Shown: positions 32,311 through 42,032, numbered from the stretch's first letter. The stretch is 64,000 nt of DNA from Geodermatophilus arenarius (GCF_042654585.1 NZ_JBHSGR010000005.1:62001-126000), one strand, 5' to 3'. Numbers and translations: made by a program. The notes: generated by a model from the letters alone, not told the origin.

Positions 32311-33531
32311 TCAGTCCCGGACGGGCACCCCGGCGGCGACGCGGCGCAGCAGGCCGGACAGCGCCCGGGTGACCTCCTCGGGCCGCTCCAGCGGGACCAG
32401 GTGCCCGGCGTCCGGCACGACGACGTACTCGACCATCGGGCCCTCGCCGCCCAGCAGCTCCACGAGGGTGTCGCTGTGCGCCTTCGGGATCATCTTGTCC
32501 GCGTCACCGGTGAGCACCAGCGTCGGCACGCTGCGCAGCGGCTGCAGCGCGCCGGTCTCGTCGAGGCCGGCCAGCGCCGGGTAGAACTCCGCGATCACGT
32601 CGACCGGCGTGCCGCCGATCATCGCGTCCACGTAGCGGCCCAACCGCGGGTCGACGTCGGTGGAGGAGAACGACAGCGACCAGGTGGCCGCGGAGACGAC
32701 GTCGGCGGCCAGCCGGCGGGTGCGCTCGGCGAACGCCGGCCGGCGGCGCATCGTCCAGGCCGCGACCGGCAGCACCGCGGCACGCAGGCGGGTGAGGAAC
32801 TCGGGCAGGCCGAAGTCGAGGTCGGCCAGGTTGCCGCTCGACGTCGACACCAGGGCCGCGCCGACGACCTTGGTGCCGAACAGCTCCGGGTGCAGTTCGG
32901 CCAGGCCCATGACGGTCATGCCGCCCATGGAGTGGCCGACGAGCACGACCGGGCCCTCGGGCACCCGGGTCTCGACGACGGCGGCGAGGTCGCGGGCCAG
33001 CTGCTCGATCGTCGAGTTCTCGGCCGGGCCCCGGGTGGAGCCCCCGTGGCCGCGCTGGTCGTAGAACACCAGCCGGGCCGCGGGGCGGTGCCCGTTGGCG
33101 GTGGCCAGCTGCGCGCCCAGCGACCGCCGCTGGAACGTCCACGACGCCATCGACAGCGTGTAGCCGTGCACGAAGACGACGGTCAGCGGCGCGTCGAGCG
33201 GGCCGACCTCCTCCACCGCCAGCAGCACGCCGTCGTCGGCCTGGACCAGCGCGGTGCGGTCGGCCCGGCGGGAGGCCGGGCCGAGCGGGTCGTCCTCCCG
33301 CAGCTCGGCGGCGGTGGCGCCCTCCGGCAGCGCCCCGGCGGGACTCAGCCGCTCCGCGCGCACCCGCCGGGTGGCGATCCGGGCGACGGCCACGCCGACG
33401 GCGGTGGTCGCCGCCGCCAGGCCGACGACGGCCCCGGCGACCCCGGCGGCCGGGTGGCGCTCCAGCGCCCCGGCGACACCGGACCGCGCCGGGGCGGCCG
33501 CGCGCCGCACCGGTCCCCTGCTGCGTGCCAT
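32311..33531 (-). CDS. Alpha/beta hydrolase with N-terminal membrane segment
   Basis: 406 aa. An N-terminal hydrophobic helix (GVAGAVVGLAAATTAVGVAVARIA) after an Arg-rich start suggests membrane tethering. The hydrolase domain has VVFVHGYTLSMASW, FYDQRGHGGS, elbow LVGHSMGGMTVMGLAE, acid in LTGDADKMIP and His in VPDAGHLVPLERPEEV. Always near alr in actinobacteria in my knowledge. Substrate unknown. ATG overlaps the alr stop (TGATG). Confidence 0.9.
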   Translation of the reverse strand: MARSRGPVRRAAAPARSGVAGALERHPAAGVAGAVVGLAAATTAVGVAVARIATRRVRAERLSPAGALPEGATAAELREDDPLGPASRRADRTALVQADDGVLLAVEEVGPLDAPLTVVFVHGYTLSMASWTFQRRSLGAQLATANGHRPAARLVFYDQRGHGGSTRGPAENSTIEQLARDLAAVVETRVPEGPVVLVGHSMGGMTVMGLAELHPELFGTKVVGAALVSTSSGNLADLDFGLPEFLTRLRAAVLPVAAWTMRRRPAFAERTRRLAADVVSAATWSLSFSSTDVDPRLGRYVDAMIGGTPVDVIAEFYPALAGLDETGALQPLRSVPTLVLTGDADKMIPKAHSDTLVELLGGEGPMVEYVVVPDAGHLVPLERPEEVTRALSGLLRRVAAGVPVRD

Positions 33532-34661
33532 CAGACCGCCCCCGCGGACCCGACGTGCCGGCGGGTGAACCGCCCGCCGACCCGGGTGACCAGCTCGTAG
33601 TGGATGGTGTCGACCGCGTCGGCCCACTGCTGCGCGGTGGGCTCGCCCCGGTCGCCGGGACCCCAGAGGACCACCTCGTCGCCCGGCGCCACGGCGGCGT
33701 CGCCGACGTCGAGCACGAACTGGTCCATGCACACCCGCCCGGCGATGGTGCGCTGGGCGCCGCCGGCGAGCACCGGCGCCCGGTTGCCCGCCGCCCGCGG
33801 CACCCCGTCGGCGTACCCGACCGGCACGAGCGCGAGCGTGGTCTCGGTCACCGGCGAGTAGGTGTGGCCGTAGGAGACCCCGACGCCCGCGGGCACCCGC
33901 TTGGTCAGCGCGACCCGCGCGCGCACGGTCATCGCGGGCCGCAGGCCGTGGACCGCCGGGTCGCCGCCGAGCGGGTCCAGGCCGTAGAGGGCGACGCCGG
34001 GTCGGACCATGTCGTACCAGGTGTCCGGCAGCGCCACGGTGGCCGCGGAGTTGGCCAGGTGCCGGCGCCCGTCCAGCCCGGCCCCGCGGGCGAGGTCCAC
34101 GGCCTCGTCGAACACCCGCACCTGGGCGCCGATCGTCGGGTGGGTCGGCGCGTCGGCGTAGGCCATGTGGCTCCACAGCCCCACGACCTCGACCTCGCCG
34201 TCGGCCTGCGCGCGGGCGGCCGCGGCGACCAGGCCCGGCCAGTCGGCCGTCGTGGCGCCCTCGCGGGACAGGCCGGTGTCGGCGAACAGGTGCAGCCGCG
34301 CGGCCCGGCCGGTGGCGCGGGCGGCGGCGACCACCTCGGCCAGCCCCCACTCCGCGCTCACCGACAGCTCGACGTCGGCCTCCAGCGCCGGGGCGAAGTC
34401 GGTGCCGGGGGTGTGCAGCCAGGCCAGCAGCGGCGCGGTCACCCCCGCGGCACGCAGCGCCAGCGCCTCCTCCAGCACGGCGACGCCGAGCGCGTCGGCA
34501 CCGCCGGCCAGCACCGCCCGGGCCGCGGGCACCAGCCCGTGCCCGTATCCGTCGGCCTTGACCACCGCCATCAGCGGCCGGCCGACCCGCTCGCGCAGCA
34601 CGGCGGTGTTCGCCGCGATCGCGTCGAGGTCGACGACCACTTCGGCCCGGGGTTCGCTCAC
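33531..34661 (-). CDS. alr: Alanine racemase
   Basis: 376 aa PLP enzyme making D-Ala for peptidoglycan. PLP-lysine in VVKADGYGHG (Lys about 35), catalytic Tyr in GVSYGHTYSP, RVCMDQFVLDV and HYELVTRVGGRFTRRHVG at the end. GTG 34661 overlaps the nnr stop. Cytosolic. Confidence 0.96.
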   Translation of the reverse strand: MSEPRAEVVVDLDAIAANTAVLRERVGRPLMAVVKADGYGHGLVPAARAVLAGGADALGVAVLEEALALRAAGVTAPLLAWLHTPGTDFAPALEADVELSVSAEWGLAEVVAAARATGRAARLHLFADTGLSREGATTADWPGLVAAAARAQADGEVEVVGLWSHMAYADAPTHPTIGAQVRVFDEAVDLARGAGLDGRRHLANSAATVALPDTWYDMVRPGVALYGLDPLGGDPAVHGLRPAMTVRARVALTKRVPAGVGVSYGHTYSPVTETTLALVPVGYADGVPRAAGNRAPVLAGGAQRTIAGRVCMDQFVLDVGDAAVAPGDEVVLWGPGDRGEPTAQQWADAVDTIHYELVTRVGGRFTRRHVGSAGAV

Positions 34662-36112
34662 ACCCCCGAGTCTCGCAGGCCGGTGCCGCGCACCCGGCCC
34701 ACCGTCTCGGAGAGCCGCCGCACCATGTCGCCGGCGACCAGCGGCCCGGTCTCGGCGGCGACCTGACCGGCGCGGCCGTGCAGGTGCGCGGCCGCCGCCG
34801 CGGTCTCCGCGGCCGGGGTGCCGGTGGCCAGCAGGGCGCCGAGGATCCCCGAGAGCACGTCCCCGGTGCCGGCGGTGGCCATCTCCGGGGTGCCGGTGCC
34901 GTTGACGAACGCGGTCCCGCCCGGGTCCGCGACGACGGTGGCGCTGCCCTTGAGCAGCACGACCGCGCCGAGGTCCGCGGCCAGCCGGCGGGCGCTGCCG
35001 ACCCGGTCGGCGCCGACCGCGACGCCGAAGCGCTCGAACTCGCGGTCGTGCGGGGTGAGCACGGTGGGCGCGGCCCGGCGGCGGACGAGGTCCGGCTCGC
35101 GGGCGGCCATCGTCAGCGCGTCGGCGTCGACCACCACCGGCAGGTCGGTGGCCAGCACCTCGGCGAGCACGCTGCGGGCGTCGTCGTCGGTGCCCGTGCC
35201 CGGGCCGACCACCCAGGCCTGCACGCGGCCGGCGTCGCCGGGGCGGCCCGCGGTGACGATCGCCTCGGGCCAGGCGGCGCGCACGCCCTCGGCCGCGGTG
35301 CCCGCGTAGCGGACCAGCCCCGGCCGGGTGCGCAGCGCCGCCCCGGTGCACAGCACCCCGGCGCCGGGGTAGGTGGCCGAGCCGGCCACGATCCCGACGA
35401 CGCCGCGGGAGTACTTGTCGTCGACGTCGCCGGGCGGCTGCAGGTGCGCGGCGACGTCGTCGTCGGTGAGCTGGTGCGCCCGCGCCGGGGCCAGGTGCGG
35501 GCCCAGGCCGATGTCGACCAGGTGCACCGTGCCCGCGTACCCGCGGCCCTCGCCGACGACGAGCCCGGGCTTCACCGCGCCGAAGGTGACCGTGTGGACG
35601 GCGGCGAACGCGGCGCCCTCGACCGCGCCGGTGTCGGCGTCCACACCGCTCGGCACGTCGACGGCGACGGTGGTGCCCGGCCCGGTGGCGGCGCGGTCGG
35701 CCAGCCGGGCGGCGTCCGGCCGCAGCCCGCCGCGGCCGCCGATGCCGACGATCCCGTCGAGGACGAGGTCGGCGCGGTCCAGCCCGTCGGGCCCGTCCGG
35801 GCCGGTCACCCGCCCGCCGGCGCGGCGCAGCGCCGCCAGCCCAGCGGGGTGGGCGCGGTCCGGGGCGAGCAGCACGGCGGTCACCCGGGCGCCGCGGGCG
35901 GCCAGCCGCGCGCCGGCGAACAGCGCGTCGCCGCCGTTGTTGCCGCCGCCGGCGAGGACGGTGACCCGCGCGCCGGGCGCCCGGCCGAGCAGCCGCAGGC
36001 AGACGGTGGCCAGGCCGGTCGCCGCCCGCTGCATGAGCGCGCCCTCGCGGGTGCGGGCCAGCAGCACGTCCTCGGCGGCGCGGACCTCCGCGACGGTGGA
36101 CAGCCCGATCAC
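34658..36112 (-). CDS. nnr: Bifunctional NAD(P)H-hydrate epimerase / ADP-dependent dehydratase
   Basis: 484 aa. N-terminal YjeF epimerase domain (VTVLAGGGNNGGDALFAGARLAARG, VLDGIVGIGGRGG, VDVPSGVDADTG) and C-terminal ribokinase-like dehydratase (GIVAGSATYPGAGVLCTGAALRT, VVDADALTM, LTPHDREFERF, LLKGSATVVADP, GTGDVLSGILGALLATG). Repairs hydrated NAD(P)H. GTG overlaps the acpS stop. Confidence 0.95.
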   Translation of the reverse strand: MIGLSTVAEVRAAEDVLLARTREGALMQRAATGLATVCLRLLGRAPGARVTVLAGGGNNGGDALFAGARLAARGARVTAVLLAPDRAHPAGLAALRRAGGRVTGPDGPDGLDRADLVLDGIVGIGGRGGLRPDAARLADRAATGPGTTVAVDVPSGVDADTGAVEGAAFAAVHTVTFGAVKPGLVVGEGRGYAGTVHLVDIGLGPHLAPARAHQLTDDDVAAHLQPPGDVDDKYSRGVVGIVAGSATYPGAGVLCTGAALRTRPGLVRYAGTAAEGVRAAWPEAIVTAGRPGDAGRVQAWVVGPGTGTDDDARSVLAEVLATDLPVVVDADALTMAAREPDLVRRRAAPTVLTPHDREFERFGVAVGADRVGSARRLAADLGAVVLLKGSATVVADPGGTAFVNGTGTPEMATAGTGDVLSGILGALLATGTPAAETAAAAAHLHGRAGQVAAETGPLVAGDMVRRLSETVGRVRGTGLRDSGV

Positions 36113-36501
36113 GGCGCCCCCTCCCGCCCGGCCCCGCCCTCGGCGACGACCACGGCCGACGCGATGCCGCCGTCGTGGCTGAGCGAGAGGTGCCAGCTGC
36201 TGATGCCGAGGTCCGCGGCCCGCTTCGCGACCGTGCCGCGCACCTCCAGGTGCGGGCGGCCGCGCTCGCCGACCATGACCTCGACGTCGTGCCAGTGCAG
36301 CGAACCGGGCGCGCCGAGGGACTTGGCGACCGCCTCCTTGGCGGCGAACCGCGCGGCCAGCGACTCCGCGGTGCGGGGGCTGCCGGACGGCGTCGTCTGC
36401 TCGTCCGCGGTGAACAGCCGGTCCCGCAGCCCGGGGGTGCGCTCCAGCGACTCGGCGAAACGGGTCACGGGGACCACGTCGATCCCGACCCCGACGATCA
36501 C
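36109..36501 (-). CDS. acpS: Holo-[acyl-carrier-protein] synthase
   Basis: 130 aa. Transfers 4'-phosphopantetheine from CoA to ACP. VGVGIDVVPVTRFAESLERTP with catalytic Asp8, RFAAKEAVAKSLG (Mg/CoA motif) and WHLSLSHDGGIASAVVVAE. First gene of the acpS-nnr-alr-hydrolase overlapping operon. Confidence 0.96.
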   Translation of the reverse strand: MIVGVGIDVVPVTRFAESLERTPGLRDRLFTADEQTTPSGSPRTAESLAARFAAKEAVAKSLGAPGSLHWHDVEVMVGERGRPHLEVRGTVAKRAADLGISSWHLSLSHDGGIASAVVVAEGGAGREGAP

Positions 36502-36553
36502 CGGGCCAGTCTGCCGTGCGCCCGCCGGACGCGCCGTCCTGGCTCACCGTCAC

Positions 36554-36615
36554 GCGTCCTGGCTCACCGCCGACGGCGAGCCAGGACGCAGCACGATCAG
36601 CTCACCTGATCGTGC
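36554..36615 (-). terminator. Tandem hairpins after glmS
   Basis: Hairpin 1: GCGTCCTGGCTC/GAGCCAGGACGC (36554-36589). Hairpin 2: GCACGATCAG/CTGATCGTGC (36591-36615), 7 nt before the glmS stop. The left arm CGTCCTGGCTCACCG also occurs as a direct repeat at 36535-36549. Confidence 0.75.
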
Positions 36616-36621
36616 ACGAGC

Positions 36622-38496
36622 TCACTCGACGGTGACGCTCTTGGCCAGGTTGCGGGGCTGGTCGACGTCGAAGCCGCGGGTGTCGGCGATCTCGCAGGCG
36701 AGGATCTGCAGCGGCACCGTGGTCACCACCGGGGCGAGCAGGGTGGGCGTGCGCGGCACCCGGATGAGGTGGTCGGCGTAGGGGACGACGTCGTCGTCGC
36801 CCTCCTCGGCGATGACGATGGTGCGCGCCCCGCGGGCCCGGATCTCCTGGATGTTGGAGACGACCTTGCCGTGCAGCACGCTGCGCCCGGCCGGCGACGG
36901 CGCGATGACCACCACCGGCGTGCCCTCGTCGATGACCGCGATCGGGCCGTGCTTGAGCTCGCCGGCGGCGAAGCCCTCGGCGTGGATGTAGGCCAGCTCC
37001 TTGAGCTTGAGCGCGCCCTCCAGCGCCACCGGGAAGCCCACGTGGCGGCCGAGGAACAGGACCGTGTCCGCGTCGGCCAGCGACCGGCCCAGCTCCCGCA
37101 CCGGCTCCATCTGGGTCAGCACCTGCTCGACCGCCTCGGGCAGCCGCTGCAGCTGCTGGACGATCGAGCCGACCTCGTCGGCGTACTTGATCCCGCGCAC
37201 CTGGGCGAGGAACAGCCCGACCAGGTAGCAGGCGACGATCTGCGCCAGGAACGCCTTGGTCGAGGCGACGGCGATCTCCGGGCCGGCGTGGGTGTACAGC
37301 ACGGCGTCGGACTCGCGCGGGATCGTCGAGCCGTTGACGTTGCAGATGGCCAGCACGCGGGCCTTCTGCTCCTTGGCGTGCCGCAGCGCCATGAGGGTGT
37401 CCATCGTCTCGCCGGACTGGCTGATGACGACGACCAGCGTGGAGCGGTCGAGCACCGGGTCGCGGTAGCGGAACTCGCTGGCCACCTCGACCTCGACCGG
37501 GATGCGGGTCCAGTGCTCGATGGCGTACTTGGCGATCAGCCCGGCGTGGTAGCTGGTGCCGCAGGAGACGACGAAGACCTTGTCGACGTCGCGCAGGTCC
37601 TGGTCGGACAGCCGCACCTCGTCGAGGAGCAGCTCGCCGTCGTCGCCGAGGCGCCCGCGCAGGGTGTCGGCGACCGCCTGCGGCTGCTCGGCGATCTCCT
37701 TGAGCATGAACCAGTCGTGGCCGCCCTTCTCCGCGGCCGCGGCGTCCCAGTCGACGGTGTAGGCGGCGGGCTCGGCGGGCGCGCCCTCGAAGTCGGTGAC
37801 GGTCAGGCCGCGGGTGCGGTCGATCTCGACGACCTGGTCCTGGCCGAGCTCGCGGGCCTCGCGGGTGTGCGCGATGAACGCCGCGACGTCGGAGCCGAGG
37901 AAGTACTCGCCGTCGCCGACGCCGACCACCAGCGGGCTGTTGCGGCGGGAGGCCACCAGCGTGTCGGGCTCGTCGGCGTGCGCCGCGACGAGGGTGAACG
38001 CGCCCTCCAGCCGGCGGCTGACCAGGCGCATCGCCTCGGCGAACCGGCCCGGGCCCGCGGGCAGCTCCGCGTAGGCGGCGGCCAGCAGGTGCGCCACGAC
38101 CTCGGTGTCGGTCTCCGAGCGCATCTCGGCGCCGGCGGCCTCGCACTCGGCGCGCAGGTGCGCGAAGTTCTCGATGATCCCGTTGTGGATGACCGCGACC
38201 CGGCCGTCGGCCGACAGGTGCGGGTGGGCGTTGCGGTCGGTCGGGCCGCCGTGCGTGGCCCAGCGGGTGTGCCCGATGCCCAGCGTCGACTCCGGCAGCG
38301 GGTCGTCGGCCAGGACCTTCTCCAGGTTGGCCAGCTTGCCCGCCTTCTTGGCCGACGCCAGCTCCCCGGAGCCGTCGCCGTCCACCCGGACGGCCACGCC
38401 CGCGGAGTCGTATCCGCGGTACTCGAGCCGGCGCAGGCCCTCCAGGACGACGTCCAGGGCGTTCTGGGGGCCGACGTAACCCACGATGCCGCACAT
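36622..38496 (-). CDS. glmS: Glutamine-fructose-6-phosphate aminotransferase (isomerizing)
   Basis: 624 aa. First step to UDP-GlcNAc. N-terminal nucleophile Cys2 (MCGIVGYVG), glutaminase region RLEYRGYDSAGVAV and GHTRWATHGGPTDRNAHPH. Two SIS domains follow (VSCGTSYHAGLIAKYAIE, VISQSGETMDTLMALRHAK, FLGRHVGFPVALEGALKLKE), ending DVDQPRNLAKSVTVE. ATG 38496 with leaderless-type -10 TAGCCT. No glmS ribozyme is visible upstream. Confidence 0.97.
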   Translation of the reverse strand: MCGIVGYVGPQNALDVVLEGLRRLEYRGYDSAGVAVRVDGDGSGELASAKKAGKLANLEKVLADDPLPESTLGIGHTRWATHGGPTDRNAHPHLSADGRVAVIHNGIIENFAHLRAECEAAGAEMRSETDTEVVAHLLAAAYAELPAGPGRFAEAMRLVSRRLEGAFTLVAAHADEPDTLVASRRNSPLVVGVGDGEYFLGSDVAAFIAHTREARELGQDQVVEIDRTRGLTVTDFEGAPAEPAAYTVDWDAAAAEKGGHDWFMLKEIAEQPQAVADTLRGRLGDDGELLLDEVRLSDQDLRDVDKVFVVSCGTSYHAGLIAKYAIEHWTRIPVEVEVASEFRYRDPVLDRSTLVVVISQSGETMDTLMALRHAKEQKARVLAICNVNGSTIPRESDAVLYTHAGPEIAVASTKAFLAQIVACYLVGLFLAQVRGIKYADEVGSIVQQLQRLPEAVEQVLTQMEPVRELGRSLADADTVLFLGRHVGFPVALEGALKLKELAYIHAEGFAAGELKHGPIAVIDEGTPVVVIAPSPAGRSVLHGKVVSNIQEIRARGARTIVIAEEGDDDVVPYADHLIRVPRTPTLLAPVVTTVPLQILACEIADTRGFDVDQPRNLAKSVTVE

Positions 38497-38504
38497 GTGT
38501 ATCG

Positions 38505-38510
38505 AGGCTA
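38505..38510 (-). promoter_or_regulatory. Candidate -10 (TAGCCT) for glmS, leaderless
   Basis: TAGCCT 8 nt upstream of the glmS ATG with no ribosome binding site between. Confidence 0.5.
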
Positions 38511-38584
38511 CCGGGGAAGGGGGACCGATCCGTCCCCCTGCGGTGTGAGACGCGGAGCCCGTCCCACCCGCCCCACCGGGCCGG

Positions 38585-39424
38585 TCAGGACCAGGGCGTC
38601 ACCGGGCGCGGGCGGGGCACGCCGTCGACGGCCACGTCGAAGCGCTCGTCGAAGAAGCACAGCAGCCCGCGCAGCCCGGCCGCGTCGGGCAGCGGGTCCC
38701 GGTAGCTCCACACCGCGTCCGGGACCAGCCCGTCGCCGGTCCGCACCGACCAGTACTCCGCCTGGCCCTTGTACGCGCACCAGGTGCGCGTCTCGCTGGG
38801 CACCAGGTCGGCGACGACGTCCTCGGCCGGCAGGTACCAGCGCACCGGCAGCAGGGTCTCGAACACCAGCCGCGGCCGGGAGGAGGCCGCCAGCAGCTCC
38901 CCGCCGGCCGACACCCGCACCGACCGCGACCCGGCCCGGACGTCGACCCGGTGGAACGGGTCGCGCGGGTGCCCGTGCAGCGGCTCGTCCTCCTCGTACC
39001 AGGCGTCGCAGCCGCCGAAGTCCAGGACGACGTAGCCGGCCAGCGCCGGGTCCGCCGGGCAGAACCCCTCGACGACGCGGTCGCTGCCCGGTACCCGCAC
39101 CGCCACCGGCTCCCCCGGCGTGCTGCGCACGGAGAACGGGACCCGGGGGTCGAGCACGCGCAGCTCGGTCACGTCGGGGACGGCGAAGCCGGTGCCCGCC
39201 GGGACGTCCGGGGGCGGGGCCGGGGCGGGCGCGAGGGTCCCGCGCAGGTCCTCGCGCGGGACGGCGTACGCGGGCACCACCCGCCGCGGCTCCCACACGA
39301 GCAGCGCCCGGTCGGTGAGCGCGACGACGACGCCGTCGGCCTCGGCCCGCACCCGCTTGGCGGTGGGCTCGTACCGGAGCCGGCCGACGGCCCCGCCGAC
39401 CAGGTCGCGCATCCGCACGGTCAT
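38585..39424 (-). CDS. DUF427 domain protein
   Basis: 279 aa. The conserved DUF427 beta-sandwich occurs at the C-terminus (VRVSAGGELLAASSRPRLVFETLLPVRWYLPAEDVV...TWCAYKGQAEYWSV). A first, more divergent copy covers about residues 15-160 (VRAEADGVVVALTDRALLVWEPRRVVPAYAVPREDL). Biochemical function unknown. Sits between glmS and glmM on the same strand, 68 nt from glmM, an arrangement with no known cell-wall meaning. Confidence 0.88.
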   Translation of the reverse strand: MTVRMRDLVGGAVGRLRYEPTAKRVRAEADGVVVALTDRALLVWEPRRVVPAYAVPREDLRGTLAPAPAPPPDVPAGTGFAVPDVTELRVLDPRVPFSVRSTPGEPVAVRVPGSDRVVEGFCPADPALAGYVVLDFGGCDAWYEEDEPLHGHPRDPFHRVDVRAGSRSVRVSAGGELLAASSRPRLVFETLLPVRWYLPAEDVVADLVPSETRTWCAYKGQAEYWSVRTGDGLVPDAVWSYRDPLPDAAGLRGLLCFFDERFDVAVDGVPRPRPVTPWS

Positions 39425-39492
39425 CGCGTCCTCCCGCCGGGCCGGTGGGCGCCATGCTCGTCCCGGGGCGGCGCCCCGGTCCAGCCCGGCGG

Positions 39493-40842
39493 TCAGTCGA
39501 CGGCGGCGACGACCGCGGCCAGCCGGGAGGCGATCGCGTCGGCGAGCTCCTGGGTGGGCGCCTCGACCATCACGCGCACGAGCTGCTCGGTGCCGGAGGG
39601 CCGCAGCAGCACCCGGCCGTCGTCCCCGAGCTCGGCCTCGGCGGCGTTGACCGCGCCGCCCACGGCCTCGCTCTCCACGACCCGGATGCGGTCGCGGACC
39701 GGGACGTTGACCAGGGTCTGCGGGAGCCGGCGCACCACCGAGGCCAGCTCGGCGAGCGAGGCGCCGGTGGCGGCCATGCGGGACAGGAGCGACAGGCCGG
39801 TGAGCAGGCCGTCGCCGGTGGTGGCGTGGTCGAGGAAGACCAGGTGGCCGCTCTGCTCCCCGCCGAGGCTGAGCCCCTGCTCGCGCAGCGCCTCGAGGAC
39901 GTAGCGGTCGCCGACGGCGGTGGTGTGCACCGCGATGCCGGCGTCGCGCATCGTGTGGTGGAAGCCGAGGTTGCTCATCACCGTGGCGACGACCGTGTCC
40001 CGGGCCAGCTCGCCGCGCTCCTTGAGCGCCAGCGCGCAGACGGCGAGGATCGCGTCGCCGTCGACCACCCGCCCGTCGGCGGTGACCGCGAGGCAGCGGT
40101 CGGCGTCGCCGTCGTGCGCGATGCCGAGGTCCGCGCCGGTCTCGCGGACGGCGTCGGTCAGCGGGCCCAGGTGGGTGGAGCCGATGCCGTCGTTGATGTT
40201 CCAGCCGTCGGGCTCGCCGCCGATGACGGTGACCTCGGCGCCGGCGCGGCGGTAGACGTCGGGGGCGACGGTGGCGGCCGAGCCGTGCGCGCAGTCGACG
40301 ACCAGGCGCAGTCCGGACACCGACGCCGGGAGCGTCGACAGCAGGTGCTCGGCGTAGTCCTCGACGGCGCTGGGCAGGTCGCGGACCCGGCCGATGTCGG
40401 CACCGGTCGGGCGGTGGCCGTCGGTGCTCCGGCGGGAGGTGGCGAGGGTGCTCTCGATCGCCGCCTCGACCGCGTCGGGCAGCTTGTGGCCGCCGCGGCT
40501 GAACAGCTTGATGCCGTTGTCGGGCATCGGGTTGTGGCTCGCCGAGATCATGACGCCGAGGTCGGCGCCGGTCTCGGCGGTGAGGAACGCGACGGCCGGG
40601 GTGGGGAGCACGCCCACGCGCAGCACCTCGGCACCCGCGCTCGCGAGGCCCGCCACGACGGCGGCCTCGAGCATCTCCCCGCTGGCGCGGGGGTCACGCC
40701 CGACGACCGCGACGGGACGCGAGGTCCCGTCGCGGTCGGCGAGCACGTTGGCGGCGGCACGCGCCACCGACAGGGCCAACTCCGGCGTGAGGTCGGCGTT
40801 GGCCCGACCCCGGACGCCGTCGGTCCCGAAGAGGCGACCCAC
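39493..40842 (-). CDS. glmM: Phosphoglucosamine mutase
   Basis: 449 aa. Converts GlcN-6-P to GlcN-1-P for UDP-GlcNAc. Phosphoserine in GVMISASHNPMPDNGIKLF, Mg-binding HDGDADRCLAV, sugar-binding GGEQSGHLVF and phosphate site RPSGTEQLVRVMVEA. GTG 40842, 11 nt after rpsI. Confidence 0.97.
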   Translation of the reverse strand: MGRLFGTDGVRGRANADLTPELALSVARAAANVLADRDGTSRPVAVVGRDPRASGEMLEAAVVAGLASAGAEVLRVGVLPTPAVAFLTAETGADLGVMISASHNPMPDNGIKLFSRGGHKLPDAVEAAIESTLATSRRSTDGHRPTGADIGRVRDLPSAVEDYAEHLLSTLPASVSGLRLVVDCAHGSAATVAPDVYRRAGAEVTVIGGEPDGWNINDGIGSTHLGPLTDAVRETGADLGIAHDGDADRCLAVTADGRVVDGDAILAVCALALKERGELARDTVVATVMSNLGFHHTMRDAGIAVHTTAVGDRYVLEALREQGLSLGGEQSGHLVFLDHATTGDGLLTGLSLLSRMAATGASLAELASVVRRLPQTLVNVPVRDRIRVVESEAVGGAVNAAEAELGDDGRVLLRPSGTEQLVRVMVEAPTQELADAIASRLAAVVAAVD

Positions 40843-40853
40843 GGCGGTGCCGG

Positions 40854-41269
<416 letters not shown>

Positions 41270-41273
<4 letters not shown>

Positions 41274-41713
41274 TGGGCCACCTGCTTGATCTCGAACGTC
41301 TGGGGCTGCTGGGCGGCGTGCGGGTGCTCGGGGCCCGCGTACACCTTCAGCTTCTTGATCATCTGCCGGCCGAGGCTGTTGTGCGGCAGCATGCCCTTCA
41401 CCGCGCGCTCGACGACGCGGTCAGGGTGGGTGCGCAGCTGGTCGCCGACGTTGATCGCGCGCAGGCCGCCCGGGTAGCCGGAGTGCCGGTAGGCGGTCTT
41501 CTGGTCGCGCTTGGAGCCGGTGAGGGCGATCTTGTTCGCGTTCACGACGACGACGAAGTCACCGACGTCGACGTGCGGGGCGAACTGGGGCTTGTGCTTG
41601 CCGCGCAGCAGGGTCGCGACCTGGCTGGCGAGTCGACCGAGCACCACGTCGGTGGCGTCGATGACGTGCCAGGCGCGGGTGACCTCGCCGGGCTTGGGTG
41701 AGTACGTGCGCAC
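41270..41713 (-). CDS. rplM: 50S ribosomal protein L13
   Basis: 147 aa. MRTYSPKPGEVTRAWHVIDATDVVLGRLAS, LRGKHKPQFAPHVDVGDFVVVVNA, YPGGLR and AVKGMLPHNSLGR are L13 signatures. GTG 41713. First gene of rplM-rpsI with an upstream leader of about 110 nt. Confidence 0.97.
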
Positions 41714-41823
41714 GGCGCTCGTGTCCTCCGTCGTCGTCGGGGTGGCTGGTGGGATCGCCTCACCGAGGACGGGAGACGCCGACGGCGCGCGCGCACCAGC
41801 CGGCGGCCGCGCACCAGCCGACG

Positions 41824-41829
41824 ACGATA
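41824..41829 (-). promoter_or_regulatory. Candidate -10 (TATCGT) for rplM-rpsI
   Basis: TATCGT with a poor -35 TTCCAG (41851-41846) 16 nt upstream, giving a leader of about 105 nt. The leader contains the direct repeat GCACCAGCCG twice (plus-strand sense). Weak evidence. Confidence 0.3.
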
Positions 41830-41850
41830 CCAGCCGGATGACGTGCTGGA

Positions 41851-41876
41851 ACGGCCCCGTCAGGGACGGGGTCCTC
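41851..41876. repeat. Short hairpin, possible deleted form of the palindromic element
   Basis: ACGGCCCCGTC and GACGGGGTCCT fold together. The outer sequences GGAACGGCCCC and GGGGTCCT..CTCA match the ends of copy A, but the central CGAGCCTGCGAG core is absent. Confidence 0.45.
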
Positions 41877-42032
41877 CCTCAGCCGGTGCCGAGGTCGCGC
41901 TGGGCCGGCAGCACCGCCCCGGCCACCGCGGCGCCCAGCCGCCGTCCCCGTGTCCCCGTCACGGGCGGGAGCCGAGGGCGGCGTCTGCGCAGGTCGCACA
42001 CCCGGGGACGCAGGCGCCCGCCCGGTCGGGGG

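Noticed and set aside
38497..38584. glmS ribozyme
   Set aside because: No room and no ribozyme-like core upstream of glmS; the -10 lies 8 nt from the ATG. The glmS ribozyme is typical of Firmicutes.
41714..41823. L13 autogenous leader element
   Set aside because: A leader of about 105 nt exists but I see no match to the described Firmicutes L13 leader.
41879..41962. 27-codon minus-strand frame ending at the short hairpin upstream of rplM
   Set aside because: Its stop codon directly abuts a repeat-like hairpin, as in real genes of this window, but the peptide is Arg/Ala/Gly-rich, has no ribosome site and no recognisable homology.
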